From contig NZ_NQMR01000005.1 in the NCBI RefSeq assembly GCF_002276045.1, positions 62,001-126,000 on the forward strand: 64,000 nt of DNA. Direction: 5' to 3'. The notes under the pieces are model-generated. The model saw nothing but the letters and a program-made list of their open reading frames with translations, was not told the origin of the DNA and did not search any database. Below are positions 37,579-47,812 of the stretch, piece by piece (positions within the stretch are counted from its first letter, which is position 1; each line of letters opens with the position of its first letter). The position numbers and the translations under genes are program-made. The stretch comes from Pseudoalteromonas sp. NBT06-2 (GTDB lineage Bacteria > Pseudomonadota > Gammaproteobacteria > Enterobacterales > Alteromonadaceae).

Positions 37579-38769
37579 TCAAAAAACAGTTTTAAAAAAA
37601 CGCATTAATTCTATATTAAAATCTTCAGGCTTTATTGAGTTTTCAATTTCATCTGAGCAACTTTCTTTAGATAAATCAATATCTTTAACTTCAGTATAAT
37701 GATGATGTTTTGCACTATAAAATAATTTAACACAAGGTTTTAAAGGATTTTTAAAGTTACTTTTAGAGACGATCCCTAATTTTTGACTGGTTAATTTAAC
37801 TAAAGTGCCTACGGGGTGCACACCGATACATGTGATAAATTGATTTAATAGCTGTTCGTCAAAACAAGTTGGCGTATCTTTTTTTAAAATTTTGAAGGCT
37901 TTAATAGGTGGCATATCATCTTTGTAAACGCGTTTAGCGGTTAAGGCATCGTATACATCTACAATTGAGATCATACGTACATACTGACTTATCTCATCAC
38001 CTTTTAAACCAAAAGGGTAACCATTACCATCAATACGTTCATGGTGGTAACCTGCAAGATCTACCGCGATCCCTGATAGTCCTGCTGCTTCAACTACTTC
38101 TTTGCTGTACCGGGCATGATTTTTCATTACATCAAACTGGCTATCGGTAAATTTTCCCGGCTTATTTAAAATTTCATCTTCAATTTTAATTTTGCCAATA
38201 TCATGTAATAAGGCTCCTGTCGCTAATTCATTAATGATTTCAGGATCTATATGTAAGTGTTTTGCAAAAATGGTCATCAACACAGAAACATTAATAGAGT
38301 GCTCTAAAAGATAAGCATCTTTGTCACGAATACGAGTGATACAAGCTAAAGCATCTTGATTACGAAATACAGAATCAATAAAATCATTGGCAACTTCTTT
38401 AAACGGCTCAATTTCAATTTTACGGCCCGCTTTTATATCTTCAAATGCCTTGCTTTGCAGGTTTTTTGCTTCATTATAGAGATTTTTAGCTTTACCTATT
38501 TCATTTTCTAGGCTGACACTTGCATGTGTCGGGTCATAAACTGTTTCAGGTACAGATGTTGTCACTTCAATTTTATCATCCGATTTTTGAATGATAGTTT
38601 TACTCGAATCAATTTCTACTTCAAGAATTCCGGCTTTGATCAGATTATTAATGCTTGATTGTGTGCGTACCCATCCTTGATTTTTAACTTTAATTCTGCC
38701 ATTTTGTTTAGTTACATTGTTGACAAACATTCCAGGTTGTAACTGATCTATCGATAGTTTCTGTAACAT
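37579..38769 (-). CDS. HD-GYP phosphodiesterase with N-terminal DUF3391
   Basis: The protein of about 396 residues has an N-terminal DUF3391 domain (KLSIDQLQPGMFVNNVTKQN) and a C-terminal HD-GYP domain. The latter has HSINVSVLMTIF, LLHDIGKIKIEDEILNKPGK, YHHERIDGNGYPFGLKGDEI and SIVDVYDALTAKRVYK, with all metal-ligand residues present. It is predicted to hydrolyse cyclic di-GMP. ATG 38769 is preferred over an upstream TTG (38787), but neither has a good ribosome site. It is a single gene between the MITE copy and putA. Confidence 0.92.
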   Translation of the reverse strand: MLQKLSIDQLQPGMFVNNVTKQNGRIKVKNQGWVRTQSSINNLIKAGILEVEIDSSKTIIQKSDDKIEVTTSVPETVYDPTHASVSLENEIGKAKNLYNEAKNLQSKAFEDIKAGRKIEIEPFKEVANDFIDSVFRNQDALACITRIRDKDAYLLEHSINVSVLMTIFAKHLHIDPEIINELATGALLHDIGKIKIEDEILNKPGKFTDSQFDVMKNHARYSKEVVEAAGLSGIAVDLAGYHHERIDGNGYPFGLKGDEISQYVRMISIVDVYDALTAKRVYKDDMPPIKAFKILKKDTPTCFDEQLLNQFITCIGVHPVGTLVKLTSQKLGIVSKSNFKNPLKPCVKLFYSAKHHHYTEVKDIDLSKESCSDEIENSIKPEDFNIELMRFFKTVF

Positions 38770-38882
38770 AAATGATTGCAGAGCCAAAGCTAAGTGGATA
38801 ACTTAAAGCTAGCAAAATATAAGGGATAATTCCAATTTTCAAACCGAAATCTAAAGCATAGTGAGAGATTAAAAAGGGAGTG

Positions 38883-38902
38883 AGCGAGGGGACTCCCTCG
38901 CT
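38883..38902 (-). terminator. Terminator downstream of putA
   Basis: AGCGAGGG and CCCTCGCT make an 8-bp GC-rich stem with a four-base loop, 33 bp after the putA stop. On the minus strand TTTTT follows a few bases later. Confidence 0.6.
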
Positions 38903-38934
38903 AATTTTATAGTAAATTAAGTTAAAGCAGAAAT

Positions 38935-41900
38935 TTAATCTTCTTCAGCTAAAGTCATGAGAGATGTATTACCGCCAGAAGCCGTTGTATCAATACTCAC
39001 TGTTTTTTCCGTTACTAAGCGATTAATTAAAGTATCGTAATATTCAGAACTGATCACAGGTAATATCGCACCATTGCGTGCAGCGAGTTGTTTGCTCACA
39101 AAACCTTTATGCTCACATCCACTGCCAATAACAGCGCCTGCAAGTTTAGGATGTGCAAGTAGGGAGTGTAAATGACTTAATTTAGTTACTTGTAATATAC
39201 CTTCAGCAACACCAGTCGCAATTAACTTATCTCTAAATGCTAATGCTTCATTATAGAATAAGTCAGAAACCACAGTGATCACTGTATTACCTGTTGCTAA
39301 TGCTGTTACGATAGATAATACCCAGAAATTAAACGAAGTATCTTTATCTGCATAACATGCAACACAACCACGAGGCTCTAGATAAAGGATATTTGATTCA
39401 CCCGTTGGCCCAGGCAAAACAGTTGCTTTATCTAGGCGTTTTTCTATGTTGTTTAACTGAGTACGTGCATCAGCTAAGGTCAGTGCTAAATCATCCGCTA
39501 ATTCATTTACTATCTCTACTGTCGCTATTTTTGCAAGTAACTGACGTAATACAGAAATACGATCATTTAACGGTGCCATACGCCAAGCATTTTCTACGTT
39601 CATTGCATTTTGTAGTAGTGTGTTTACTTGTTCTTGCGCTGCTGGTAAGTGAGACATTTCAGTATCAGTGACTTTGAAATTAGTTGATTGAATGCTTTTT
39701 GGTGATGCTTTTTCAGTTATCAAACGTGTTAGGTAGTTTGGACCACCGGCTTTAGGTCCAGTACCTGATAAGCCTCGACCACCAAAAGGTTGTACGCCAA
39801 CTACGGCACCAATCATATTACGATTGATGTAAACATTACCTGCACGAGACATTTTTGCTAAGTAATGCGCACGTTCTTCAATACGCGTATGGATACCCAT
39901 AGTTAAACCAAAACCAGTACCATTTACTTGATTTATTACATTTTCAATATCGGTACCTTTAAAGCGTATAACATGAACACAAGGGCCAAATACCTCTTTT
40001 GTTAATACTGATAAGTCGCTGATTTCGTATAAACGAGGTGCAAAGAAGAAATTGCCCGTATCACCCATCTCTGGTGTTTTACATTGGTAATGTAAAGTAG
40101 ATCGGCCTTTAAGGTATTCAACGTGCTCATTTAATGCATCAAATGCTTTTTGATCTATCACTGGACCTACATCTGTTGAAAGCATTGCTGGGTTGCCAAC
40201 ATGAAGTTCTTTTAATGCGCCTTTAAGCATCGTAATTACTTTGTCTGCAATTTCTTCTTGAATAAATAAAACTCTTAGTGCAGAACATCGTTGGCCCGCA
40301 CTTTGGAAACCAGACGAAATAACATCATCTACAACTTGCTCTGGAAGTGCAGTAGAATCGACGATCATACAGTTTTGACCGCCAGTTTCAGCGATCAATG
40401 GCACTTGATTGCCGCCACGTTCAGCAAGGGTTTGAGAGATACGAGTGCCTGTTTCTGTAGAACCTGTGAACATCACAGCTTTGACACGTGTATCAGGTAC
40501 TATTACTTGACCCACTTTACTACCACGTGCAATAACGGCTTGGACTACGTTTTCAGGAAGACCTGCAGTTTTCATTAATTCAATGGTACGAAGTGCAACT
40601 AAACTCGTTTGCTCAGCAGGTTTTGCAATTACCGTATTACCCGTCACAATCGCTGCTGCAACTTGACCAAGAAAAATCGCAAGCGGGAAATTCCAAGGGC
40701 TGATACATAAAATCACACCGCGAGATTCAAAACGTTCATCTTTCGCTAATACTTCCGCGCGTGCTGCATAATAACGACAAAAATCAACAGCTTCACGTAC
40801 TTCATCAATACCATCTTGAGGGATTTTACCTGCTTCTTTAATACAGATAGCGATTAGTTCATCGCGATGACGCTCTAAAATATCAGCAGTACGACGTAAT
40901 AACTCAGCTCTTTGTGCTATTGGTGTTGTAGACCAATCAGTGTAAGCAGCTTCTGAATTAACAATTAACTGCTTCATTTGCGTCTCATTGTGATGTGTAA
41001 GATGCCCTATGATTTCATCATGATTCGCTGGATTTAAAACTGCATTTGCACCTTGGGGTACATTAGCTGCACTGATTTGGTTTACACTGAACCACTTATC
41101 AAGATTTTCTTTAAAAGGAGTAATGTGATTGATATCAGTTAAGTCCAGTCCTTTTGAATTATTACGCTCTTCACCAAACATCTCGATAGGGAGTTTAATT
41201 TGAGAGTTTGCTTTATTTTTAAGAGATTGTGTTTTTTCTACCGGATCTTGTAATAGGCTCTCAACGGGTTGTGTTTCATCAACAATCGCATTTACAAATG
41301 ATGAGTTTGCACCATTTTCAAGTAGACGGCGTACCAAATAAGCTAATAAATCTTCGTGTTGACCCACGGGCGCGTAAATACGACATTGAATTTTATCTTC
41401 AGCAATGATTTGCTTAAATAAAGACTCACCCATACCGTGCAAACACTGGAATTCAAAATTAGAATGATTGCCACCAGCCATTTCTAAAATAGTTGTTGCT
41501 GAATATGCATTATGTGTTGCAAATTGAGGAAAGATCACATCGCGAGCATTCATTAGTTTAATTGCACAGGCTTTGTATGATACATCCGTTGATGCTTTGC
41601 GGGTAAATACCGGGAAATTTTCTAAACCATCTTGTTGTGATGTTTTTATTTCTGTATCCCAGTATGCACCTTTTACTAAGCGGACCATCATTTTTCGATC
41701 TACTTTTTGCGCTAATTTTACAATCCAATCAATTACAAAAGTTGCACGCTTTTGGTATGCCTGAACTGCTAAACCAAAACCACTCCAATCACCTAATTCG
41801 GTATCTGAGAAAACAGCTTCAATGATATCTAGAGAGATATCTAAGCGGTCGGCTTCTTCAGCGTCAATTGTAAAACCGATATCATAGCTCTTAGCGATAA

Positions 41901-42735
41901 GTGCTAACTCTTTTACTTTAGGAATTAACTCTTCAACAACACGCTCTGAATGGCTAAATTCATATCGAGGGTGAAGTGCTGATAATTTAATAGAAATACC
42001 AGGGCTTTTGATTGGACCACGACCATTTGCCGCTTTACCTATTTCGTGAATTGCATTTATGTAGCTTTTGAAATAACGATCAGCATCAGTCATGGTGCGA
42101 GCGCCTTCACCTAACATGTCATAAGAGTACGCATAACCATTATTTTCTTTTTCAACGGCACGTTCTAAGGCTTCATCTATTGTACGACCCATAACGAATT
42201 GCTTACCCATAATCTTCATCGCAACACGTACAGAGCGACGAATAACAGGCTCACCTAAACGGCCAATGGTTTTTTTCAATAAACCAAATTTATTTTGGTT
42301 ATTTTCATCTGAGTAGTTAACCATTTTCCCCGTAACTAATAGACCCCAAGACGAAGCATTTACAAATATTGAATCGCTATTGCCTAAATGAGCGCTCCAA
42401 TCACCACCTGATAGTTTATCGCGGATCAGTGCATCTTGAGTATTATTATCCGGTACTCGCAGTAGAGCTTCAGCCAGACACATAAGTACGATACCTTCTT
42501 CTGAAGAAAGCGAAAACTCTATTAGTAAAGCATCAACACCGCCTTGACCTTGCTGCTCTTTTCGTATGTTTACCACGAGTTGGCGTGCGCGTTCCCACGC
42601 TCGACTTCTTGCAGATACGCCTACTTCAGCTAAAGGTAAAATATGAGCTATTACTTTTTCTTCATCAATGCGGTAAAAATCACGGATTTTTTGACGAATT
42701 TCGCAATCTGTTTTTAAGTTGCCGTTAAATAACAT
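38935..42735 (-). CDS. putA: Bifunctional proline dehydrogenase / P5C dehydrogenase PutA
   Basis: PutA oxidises proline to glutamate in two steps. The 1266-residue protein has the FAD-binding proline dehydrogenase barrel at about 130-500 (SIKLSALHPRYEFSHSERV, MVRLVKGAYWDTEIK). The aldehyde dehydrogenase at about 560-1020 has ISPWNFPLAIFLGQVAAAI, VMFTGSTETGTRI, IAETGGQN and the catalytic cysteine in FQSAGQRCSALRV. A third C-terminal domain is like other long PutA proteins. It lacks the N-terminal ribbon-helix-helix domain of E. coli PutA, so it should not repress its own gene. A divergent Lrp-type regulator gene is next to it. Confidence 0.97.
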   Translation of the reverse strand: MLFNGNLKTDCEIRQKIRDFYRIDEEKVIAHILPLAEVGVSARSRAWERARQLVVNIRKEQQGQGGVDALLIEFSLSSEEGIVLMCLAEALLRVPDNNTQDALIRDKLSGGDWSAHLGNSDSIFVNASSWGLLVTGKMVNYSDENNQNKFGLLKKTIGRLGEPVIRRSVRVAMKIMGKQFVMGRTIDEALERAVEKENNGYAYSYDMLGEGARTMTDADRYFKSYINAIHEIGKAANGRGPIKSPGISIKLSALHPRYEFSHSERVVEELIPKVKELALIAKSYDIGFTIDAEEADRLDISLDIIEAVFSDTELGDWSGFGLAVQAYQKRATFVIDWIVKLAQKVDRKMMVRLVKGAYWDTEIKTSQQDGLENFPVFTRKASTDVSYKACAIKLMNARDVIFPQFATHNAYSATTILEMAGGNHSNFEFQCLHGMGESLFKQIIAEDKIQCRIYAPVGQHEDLLAYLVRRLLENGANSSFVNAIVDETQPVESLLQDPVEKTQSLKNKANSQIKLPIEMFGEERNNSKGLDLTDINHITPFKENLDKWFSVNQISAANVPQGANAVLNPANHDEIIGHLTHHNETQMKQLIVNSEAAYTDWSTTPIAQRAELLRRTADILERHRDELIAICIKEAGKIPQDGIDEVREAVDFCRYYAARAEVLAKDERFESRGVILCISPWNFPLAIFLGQVAAAIVTGNTVIAKPAEQTSLVALRTIELMKTAGLPENVVQAVIARGSKVGQVIVPDTRVKAVMFTGSTETGTRISQTLAERGGNQVPLIAETGGQNCMIVDSTALPEQVVDDVISSGFQSAGQRCSALRVLFIQEEIADKVITMLKGALKELHVGNPAMLSTDVGPVIDQKAFDALNEHVEYLKGRSTLHYQCKTPEMGDTGNFFFAPRLYEISDLSVLTKEVFGPCVHVIRFKGTDIENVINQVNGTGFGLTMGIHTRIEERAHYLAKMSRAGNVYINRNMIGAVVGVQPFGGRGLSGTGPKAGGPNYLTRLITEKASPKSIQSTNFKVTDTEMSHLPAAQEQVNTLLQNAMNVENAWRMAPLNDRISVLRQLLAKIATVEIVNELADDLALTLADARTQLNNIEKRLDKATVLPGPTGESNILYLEPRGCVACYADKDTSFNFWVLSIVTALATGNTVITVVSDLFYNEALAFRDKLIATGVAEGILQVTKLSHLHSLLAHPKLAGAVIGSGCEHKGFVSKQLAARNGAILPVISSEYYDTLINRLVTEKTVSIDTTASGGNTSLMTLAEED

Positions 42736-42758
42736 GTGATGAGCCTCTAAAATTCGGT

Positions 42759-42770
42759 ATTGATATCAAT
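42759..42770. promoter_or_regulatory. 12-bp palindrome in the putA-lrp intergenic region
   Basis: ATTGATATCAAT is a perfect palindrome 24 bp upstream of the putA start and 105 bp before the divergent Lrp-type gene. It may be a binding site for that regulator; the evidence is only symmetry and position. Confidence 0.3.
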
Positions 42771-42874
42771 TAGTGAGCATTTTATAGAAACAGCAGCAGT
42801 ATGTGCTGGCGAATTTTGCAAATATCCGGTATTTTTCGGGGTAATGATTTTACTTAACCATATATTATGCTGCT

Positions 42875-43357
42875 ATGACTGTTTCTATTAAAACACGTGT
42901 TCTGGATCGCATCGATTTAGCTATTTTAGATACTTTACAGAAAAATGGTCGAATTTCGAACGTAAATTTAGCCAACAAAGTAAACTTAAGCCCAAGCCCT
43001 TGTTTAGACCGAGTCAAAAAACTAGAAGCTGATGGTTATATTGAAGGCTATTTCGCTAAGCTTAATGCTGAAAAATTAAATCAAAGTCTAGTTTCTCATG
43101 TACAAGTCACACTGGAAAAATCGACAACTGATGTATTTACAGAGTTTAGAAAATATATTTTTGCCATTCCAGAAGTAGTTACATGTGACATGGTTGCTGG
43201 TGGTTATGATTATTTACTTAAAATAAGAGTTGCCGATATGGCACAGTACCGTGAGGTTTTAGGTGATTTAGTTGATATACCCGGAGTGGCAACACATCAC
43301 ACTTATATGGTCATTGAAAACATCAAGCAAGATGACGGCATTATATTTCAGGAATAG
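42875..43357 (+). CDS. Lrp/AsnC-family regulator, probable activator of putA
   Basis: This is a typical Lrp-family protein of 160 residues: helix-turn-helix ILDTLQKNGRISNVNLANKV-NLSPSPCLDRVKKLEADGYIEGY, then a RAM ligand domain with VTCDMVAGGYDYLLKIRVAD. It is divergent from putA with 139 bp between. In many proteobacteria the Lrp-type gene beside putA (PutR or BkdR-like) activates putA in response to proline. No Shine-Dalgarno site is seen before ATG 42875. A TATTAT -10-like box lies only seven bases upstream, so a leaderless message is possible. Confidence 0.9.
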   Translation: MTVSIKTRVLDRIDLAILDTLQKNGRISNVNLANKVNLSPSPCLDRVKKLEADGYIEGYFAKLNAEKLNQSLVSHVQVTLEKSTTDVFTEFRKYIFAIPEVVTCDMVAGGYDYLLKIRVADMAQYREVLGDLVDIPGVATHHTYMVIENIKQDDGIIFQE

Positions 43358-43394
43358 GAAAACTAAAGTAGCTATTATATCTGTATTTCTCGAC

Positions 43395-43433
43395 TCGCTG
43401 AAATCGTGCATTTTGAGATATCATGGGTATAAA
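43395..43433 (+). repeat. Degenerate repeat end after the lrp-type gene
   Basis: CTCGCTGAAATCGTGCATTT followed by ATGGGTATA matches the right part of the repeat at 61039-61197 (CCCGCTGAAATCATGTATTT...GGTATA). The remainder of that repeat is not seen here, so it is a truncated copy. Confidence 0.4.
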
Positions 43434-43495
43434 CGTTTTTGTCAGCATTACTGATGGTATTAAGTTTCAATAAAGGTTGAATAATGAGTTTTAAA

Positions 43496-43523
43496 TTAGC
43501 GAGCTTTTTTAGTCGCTCGCTAA
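43496..43523. terminator. Inverted repeat, possible terminator
   Basis: TTAGCGAGC and GCTCGCTAA form a perfect 9-bp stem with a 10-base loop that holds six T. No T-run follows on either side, so termination is uncertain. It lies between the convergent lrp-type and SH3-protein genes. Confidence 0.4.
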
Positions 43524-43629
43524 CGTGTGATTATTAATACCATTAATAATATTAAGTTAGTGATCAGATTTAAATAACTTAAATTGATCATATATTTATT
43601 GTAATTGGTATGACCATCGAGCTTATTAT

Positions 43630-44238
43630 TTATGCCCAACCACTACGTTTACGGCGAGAAAGCATTAAAGTTAGTAATATACCAATAAATAAGCCCGTGA
43701 AAGCAATTCCACCACCATAAAGTAAAAGCTGTTGTTTCTCTTTTTCACTTGCTGCCTGGGTTACATTAGTTTGTTGTTCTATTTTATTATTTAGTGTTTT
43801 TATTTGTAATTTTAAATCGGTATTTTCAGTGAGTAATACGGCGCTTTGCTGCTGTAGTTTAGGTAATTGAATTCGCGCTTCTCTTAAATCATTTTGTACT
43901 ATAGACATATTTCGTGTTAATTCTTGGTTTTGAAAAGCCAGTCCTGGTGTTTTAGAGATATAGCGCTTATCTACCCAACCTGTTCTTCCTTTTGTATCTT
44001 TTACTTTTGTAAAACCAGAATCATCGTTTTGTGCTAATAAATCAAGTTCAGTGCCTGCATTGATAGAGCCTAAAATTCGGAAGTTTTTTCCAGCACCAGC
44101 ATGCATATAGATGTATAAGCTATCGCTAATATACACTTTTTGATTTGTAACCTGCTCAATATCAGCATTAGAGTCTTCGGCTGCAACCCCAAAAGAAAAG
44201 TTAAGTAGTACAATGAAAAAAATGCATGGTTTAAACAT
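43630..44238 (-). CDS. TIGR04211-type SH3-domain protein (YgiM-like)
   Basis: The 202-residue protein has a signal peptide ending in GVAA, then a bacterial SH3 domain (VYISDSLYIYMHAGAGKNFR, GWVDKRYIS; residues 32-95). A coiled-coil segment (100-160) and a C-terminal membrane anchor (about 170-192) with a basic tail follow. This matches the TIGR04211/YgiM family, in which the SH3 domain faces the periplasm. Its biochemical role is not established. As in E. coli, ygiM is a neighbour of ygiF; here the two are divergent. Confidence 0.9.
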   Translation of the reverse strand: MFKPCIFFIVLLNFSFGVAAEDSNADIEQVTNQKVYISDSLYIYMHAGAGKNFRILGSINAGTELDLLAQNDDSGFTKVKDTKGRTGWVDKRYISKTPGLAFQNQELTRNMSIVQNDLREARIQLPKLQQQSAVLLTENTDLKLQIKTLNNKIEQQTNVTQAASEKEKQQLLLYGGGIAFTGLFIGILLTLMLSRRKRSGWA

Positions 44239-44416
44239 ATTGAGCCTTTGATTATTTTTTTAAGATGAAAAGCGTCTCAATAATATGGAGTTAAAGGTTT
44301 AATAGCAAGAGGACAGAAATTAGATGGCACATTATTTTTCAAAAAATTTGCTTTTATACTAAGGATTAGTTTATTTTGAACACTTGTTTACTTATTAAAG
44401 TCATTTTCCTAACCGA

Positions 44417-45970
44417 ATGGATACAGAACTAACGGATACTGAGATAGAGCTTAAGTTTTTAGTCTCAGATAATGTCATCGCTCACATTCCTGCTATTATC
44501 ACTGAATTTGCTAAAAAAGTGATAAATAAACCATCAAAAAATTTACAAAATGCTTATTTTGATACTGTAAATCGAGAACTTCGTGCCCTTGATATTGGTT
44601 TACGAACTCGCTGCTTTGGCGGGGAAACATACAATGATAATCATTGTGAACAAACCATTAAGCTTGCCGGGCAAGTTGTTGGTGGCTTACATCAAAGGCC
44701 TGAATATAATTTACCTTTAGAGGGTAAATATCCTGACTTATCACTATTTGATGCTAATATTTGGCCGTATGGTATGCAAATTGATGAAATAAATAAAAAT
44801 ATTTATACCATATTTACCACTCACTTTATACGCCGTACATGGATTTTAGAAACTGAATCTGGCACTAAAATAGAACTTGTTTTAGATAAAGGTGAGATCA
44901 GTGCTTCAAATCAAGTTGAAACGATTTGTGAAGTTGAGATGGAATTAGTGAGTGGAAGTAGAGCTGACTTATTTGATCTAGCAAAAAAATTGATCGCGCA
45001 CTCAGAAGTAAGACTGGGTTTATATAGTAAAGCAGCCCGAGGATATCGAATTGCAGATAATCAGCCACTCACTGCAGATATTGCTTTAAGCTCTGTTTCT
45101 TTAGAGCAAGACAGTACTTTAGAGCAAACTTTTAGCTTATGCTTGCAATACGGTATTGAATTTGTGCAAAAGCATGAGCAATGTTATTTCGACGCACCAG
45201 CTTTACATATCTTAAAACGCATTAATGATGGTGTAAGTTTAATTCATCATGCTTTTGGTTTATTTAATAATATTTTGAATAAAGATAAAATTAAACCATT
45301 ACTAGATGAATTAAATTGGCTTTTAAATGAGCTTAATTGGGTAGAAACTGCGGTTCAACTTAAAAATTATACTTCAAAAAAACACGCCTATTATAAAAAA
45401 ATAAAAAGTGCACCTGAATTAAATCAAGTGATTGATAATTTAAAGCTACAACATCCAGATGTAGGTAAAATGCATCAAGTATTTTGCAGTGCTAGATATA
45501 ATCACTTAATTTTAAACCTGACTATTTTTTTAGTGGATGCCAGTTGGAAAAATGACTGGAACGCAAGTCATTTACAAATTGCAGAGCAAAAGGTAACGGA
45601 CAAGGCCGCTAGCTTGTTTGAAAAAGATTGGCATGAAATACGTGGGTTAATTGCTTCAGATCAAGACATTTCAGAAAAAGCCTATATTGCGCAAAAAGCA
45701 CAATTAGAGCGAAACTTATTAAGTGGTTGTTGCCTTGGTGATTTGTTTAATCAAACCCTTAGAGAAGAATTTAGAACGCCTTGGTTGGATATAATTCATG
45801 GTATTGATGAATTATGTACTTTAGATTATTTGAAACGACTTTGTGTCCAGCAAAATGATGATAGTTTAAATAAGATGAAAATGTGGTTAGAGCAAAAATC
45901 TGAAAATCTTTTATCAGCAATGGAGCAAAGCCGTTTAGCGACATTTAAATCATCACCATATTGGCGGTAA
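44417..45970 (+). CDS. ygiF: CYTH-CHAD domain inorganic triphosphatase YgiF
   Basis: The 517-residue protein has the N-terminal CYTH domain with the EIELKF (ExExK) motif at residues 9-14 and acidic strands KIELVLDKGEI and CEVEMELVSG. A C-terminal CHAD domain with conserved histidines (residues 220-500) follows. E. coli YgiF hydrolyses inorganic triphosphate, and CHAD domains bind polyphosphate. No Shine-Dalgarno is obvious before ATG 44417. The START-domain gene begins directly after its stop codon, so the two are probably co-translated. Confidence 0.92.
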   Translation: MDTELTDTEIELKFLVSDNVIAHIPAIITEFAKKVINKPSKNLQNAYFDTVNRELRALDIGLRTRCFGGETYNDNHCEQTIKLAGQVVGGLHQRPEYNLPLEGKYPDLSLFDANIWPYGMQIDEINKNIYTIFTTHFIRRTWILETESGTKIELVLDKGEISASNQVETICEVEMELVSGSRADLFDLAKKLIAHSEVRLGLYSKAARGYRIADNQPLTADIALSSVSLEQDSTLEQTFSLCLQYGIEFVQKHEQCYFDAPALHILKRINDGVSLIHHAFGLFNNILNKDKIKPLLDELNWLLNELNWVETAVQLKNYTSKKHAYYKKIKSAPELNQVIDNLKLQHPDVGKMHQVFCSARYNHLILNLTIFLVDASWKNDWNASHLQIAEQKVTDKAASLFEKDWHEIRGLIASDQDISEKAYIAQKAQLERNLLSGCCLGDLFNQTLREEFRTPWLDIIHGIDELCTLDYLKRLCVQQNDDSLNKMKMWLEQKSENLLSAMEQSRLATFKSSPYWR

Positions 45971-46657
45971 ATGCAGTTTAATTATAAAACATTTGGTTAT
46001 TTCGAGTTTATAGCTTTGAAGTACATTAAGGTTAAGCTTAAATTATTACTTATGCTGAGTTTATTGCATATTAATATGGCAAACTCGGCTGAAACTTGGG
46101 TGTTACATAAAAATGAATCAGGTATTAAAGTTTATAAAAAAGTGCAGCCAACTGGTTTGGTTGAGTTAAAAGCTCAGATGCAATTAAAAGCCAAGGTAAG
46201 TGACTTTACAACATTACTTGAAAATACAAACAATGCGCCTCAATGGTTGGATGGTGTTATTTATGTAAAAGTTTTGAAACGCTTATCTGAATCTGAAAAT
46301 TTTGTTTATAGTGTATTCGAAGCTCCCTGGCCAGTTAAAAATCGTGATATGTTGATTTATTCTCAATATAATTTTAAAGGAGATGGTAGCTTAGTTATCA
46401 ATATGAAAACGGCAGATCGTACTTTAATAAATGACTTTAAGAAAAATCAAGATAATATCGCAATTACAGGAGTCGTAGCGAGTTGGCAACTAACCCCTAT
46501 AACTGACAATATGCTTGAAATAACTTACATCGCTTATGCAGATCCTGGCGGTAACCTTCCAAACTGGTTGATAAATAAGGTTGCATTATCTAGCACATAT
46601 AATACGTTTAAAAATTTATTACAGCAGTTACAATTTAAAACTGAATCTATTCCTTAA
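45971..46657 (+). CDS. Exported START-domain protein
   Basis: The frame begins with the base after the ygiF stop. The probable start is ATG 45971, with an N-terminus that holds a hydrophobic segment ([19 protein letters not shown]) reading as a signal peptide, so export to the periplasm is likely. The rest is a START/SRPBCC-type lipid-binding fold: [39 protein letters not shown] and ANSYNTF-like ending ([16 protein letters not shown]). The family binds hydrophobic ligands; the ligand is not known. Its end overlaps the convergent yacG stop by 11 bp. Confidence 0.85.
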   Translation: MQFNYKTFGYFEFIALKYIKVKLKLLLMLSLLHINMANSAETWVLHKNESGIKVYKKVQPTGLVELKAQMQLKAKVSDFTTLLENTNNAPQWLDGVIYVKVLKRLSESENFVYSVFEAPWPVKNRDMLIYSQYNFKGDGSLVINMKTADRTLINDFKKNQDNIAITGVVASWQLTPITDNMLEITYIAYADPGGNLPNWLINKVALSSTYNTFKNLLQQLQFKTESIP

Positions 46658-46880
46658 AAAAATCCTGCTCATTTGCAGCAAGCATCGCTTCAATATCTTC
46701 AATCATATCAGCAGAAATTTCAGCATCTACTTTCATTGGTGATGAAATTTTATGATTTTCAAATGACCACTCACCTAAATCAATTAATTGACAGCGTTTA
46801 GAGCAAAAAGGGCGATATTCTGCACTTTCATTCCAAACTACTTTGTTTTGGCAAGTCGGGCAGTTTACTTCTAGTGTCAT
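46647..46880 (-). CDS. yacG: DNA gyrase inhibitor YacG
   Basis: YacG is a small zinc protein that inhibits gyrase by blocking DNA binding. The 77-residue protein has the zinc-binding cysteines in [11 protein letters not shown] and [16 protein letters not shown], matching the family, with an acidic tail. It is placed after coaE and the pilus genes, the normal order (pilBCD-coaE-yacG). It is convergent with the START-domain gene. Confidence 0.96.
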   Translation of the reverse strand: MTLEVNCPTCQNKVVWNESAEYRPFCSKRCQLIDLGEWSFENHKISSPMKVDAEISADMIEDIEAMLAANEQDFFKE

Positions 46881-46979
46881 ATTAAATTGTCTCGTTTAAA
46901 ATTTTCATTATATAAATTAATAGATCTTTTTATTTCTATTAAGTTTTACTGATGGATCGCTACTTCTTAAATCGTATCA

Positions 46980-47588
46980 TCAAGGATCTGCTTTTAACTG
47001 TAAATAACGATTATGCAATTCATTAACCTGAGTATCAGCTTGGCTTAATGGTAGTGAGTTATCTAACACATCATCAGCTAAATTTAATTTATCTTCTCTC
47101 ACCATTTGAGAGGCTATTATGCTTTTAACTTGCGCTATGCTGACGTTATCTCTGGCGGTAGTTCGGTGTATTTGCATTTCAACGGGAACATCAATTAATA
47201 AACAGCGATAGCATAGTTTATTTAAACCATGTTCAAATAATAATGGGGCAACTAAAATGGCATAGGGGCTGATAACTTGATTCAACTGATAAACGATTTG
47301 TTCTCTGATCATGGGGTGAAGTAAATTGTTTAACCAAATTTTTTGAGACTCATTGTTAAAGATAATTTCTCTTAATTTGGCACGATTAAGTGTTTTATCT
47401 TCATTTAAAATATTAAAACCAAAACGAGTATGGATCTGATTAAGACCATCAGAGCCAATTGCAACTACTTCACGGGCAACAATATCGGCATCAACGATGT
47501 TAATGCCTAATTGTTCAAATTTATTACTAATGGCTGATTTACCTGAGCCTATGCCGCCAGTTAAACCAATAATTGTTTTCGATGTCAT
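46980..47588 (-). CDS. coaE: Dephospho-CoA kinase
   Basis: CoaE phosphorylates dephospho-CoA in the last step of coenzyme A synthesis. The 202-residue protein has the P-loop GLTGGIGSGKSAIS, VDADIVAREV, LLHPMIREQI and VPLLFE-like APLLFEHGLNK. ATG 47588 follows GGTTGAAG; an upstream TTG is less likely. It lies between pilD and yacG on the same strand, with 224 bp after pilD. Confidence 0.97.
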   Translation of the reverse strand: MTSKTIIGLTGGIGSGKSAISNKFEQLGINIVDADIVAREVVAIGSDGLNQIHTRFGFNILNEDKTLNRAKLREIIFNNESQKIWLNNLLHPMIREQIVYQLNQVISPYAILVAPLLFEHGLNKLCYRCLLIDVPVEMQIHRTTARDNVSIAQVKSIIASQMVREDKLNLADDVLDNSLPLSQADTQVNELHNRYLQLKADP

Positions 47589-47812
47589 ATTTAACTTCAA
47601 CCCGGTTCAATAAATGTTTATCTCGAAGCTATTTTCACTAACTTTTGCGTTAATTTACTTGTAATAAGCTAACTATTGACACGTAAATTAGCTTTGGATT
47701 CAGCAAAAATATCAAACGAGAGAAATAACAATTTAGTCAGTTATTAAATCTCTATAGCCAAGCTCTGAAAACTGTATTTTCATAACCATTAACCATCTCT
47801 TAGAGCGAGTTA

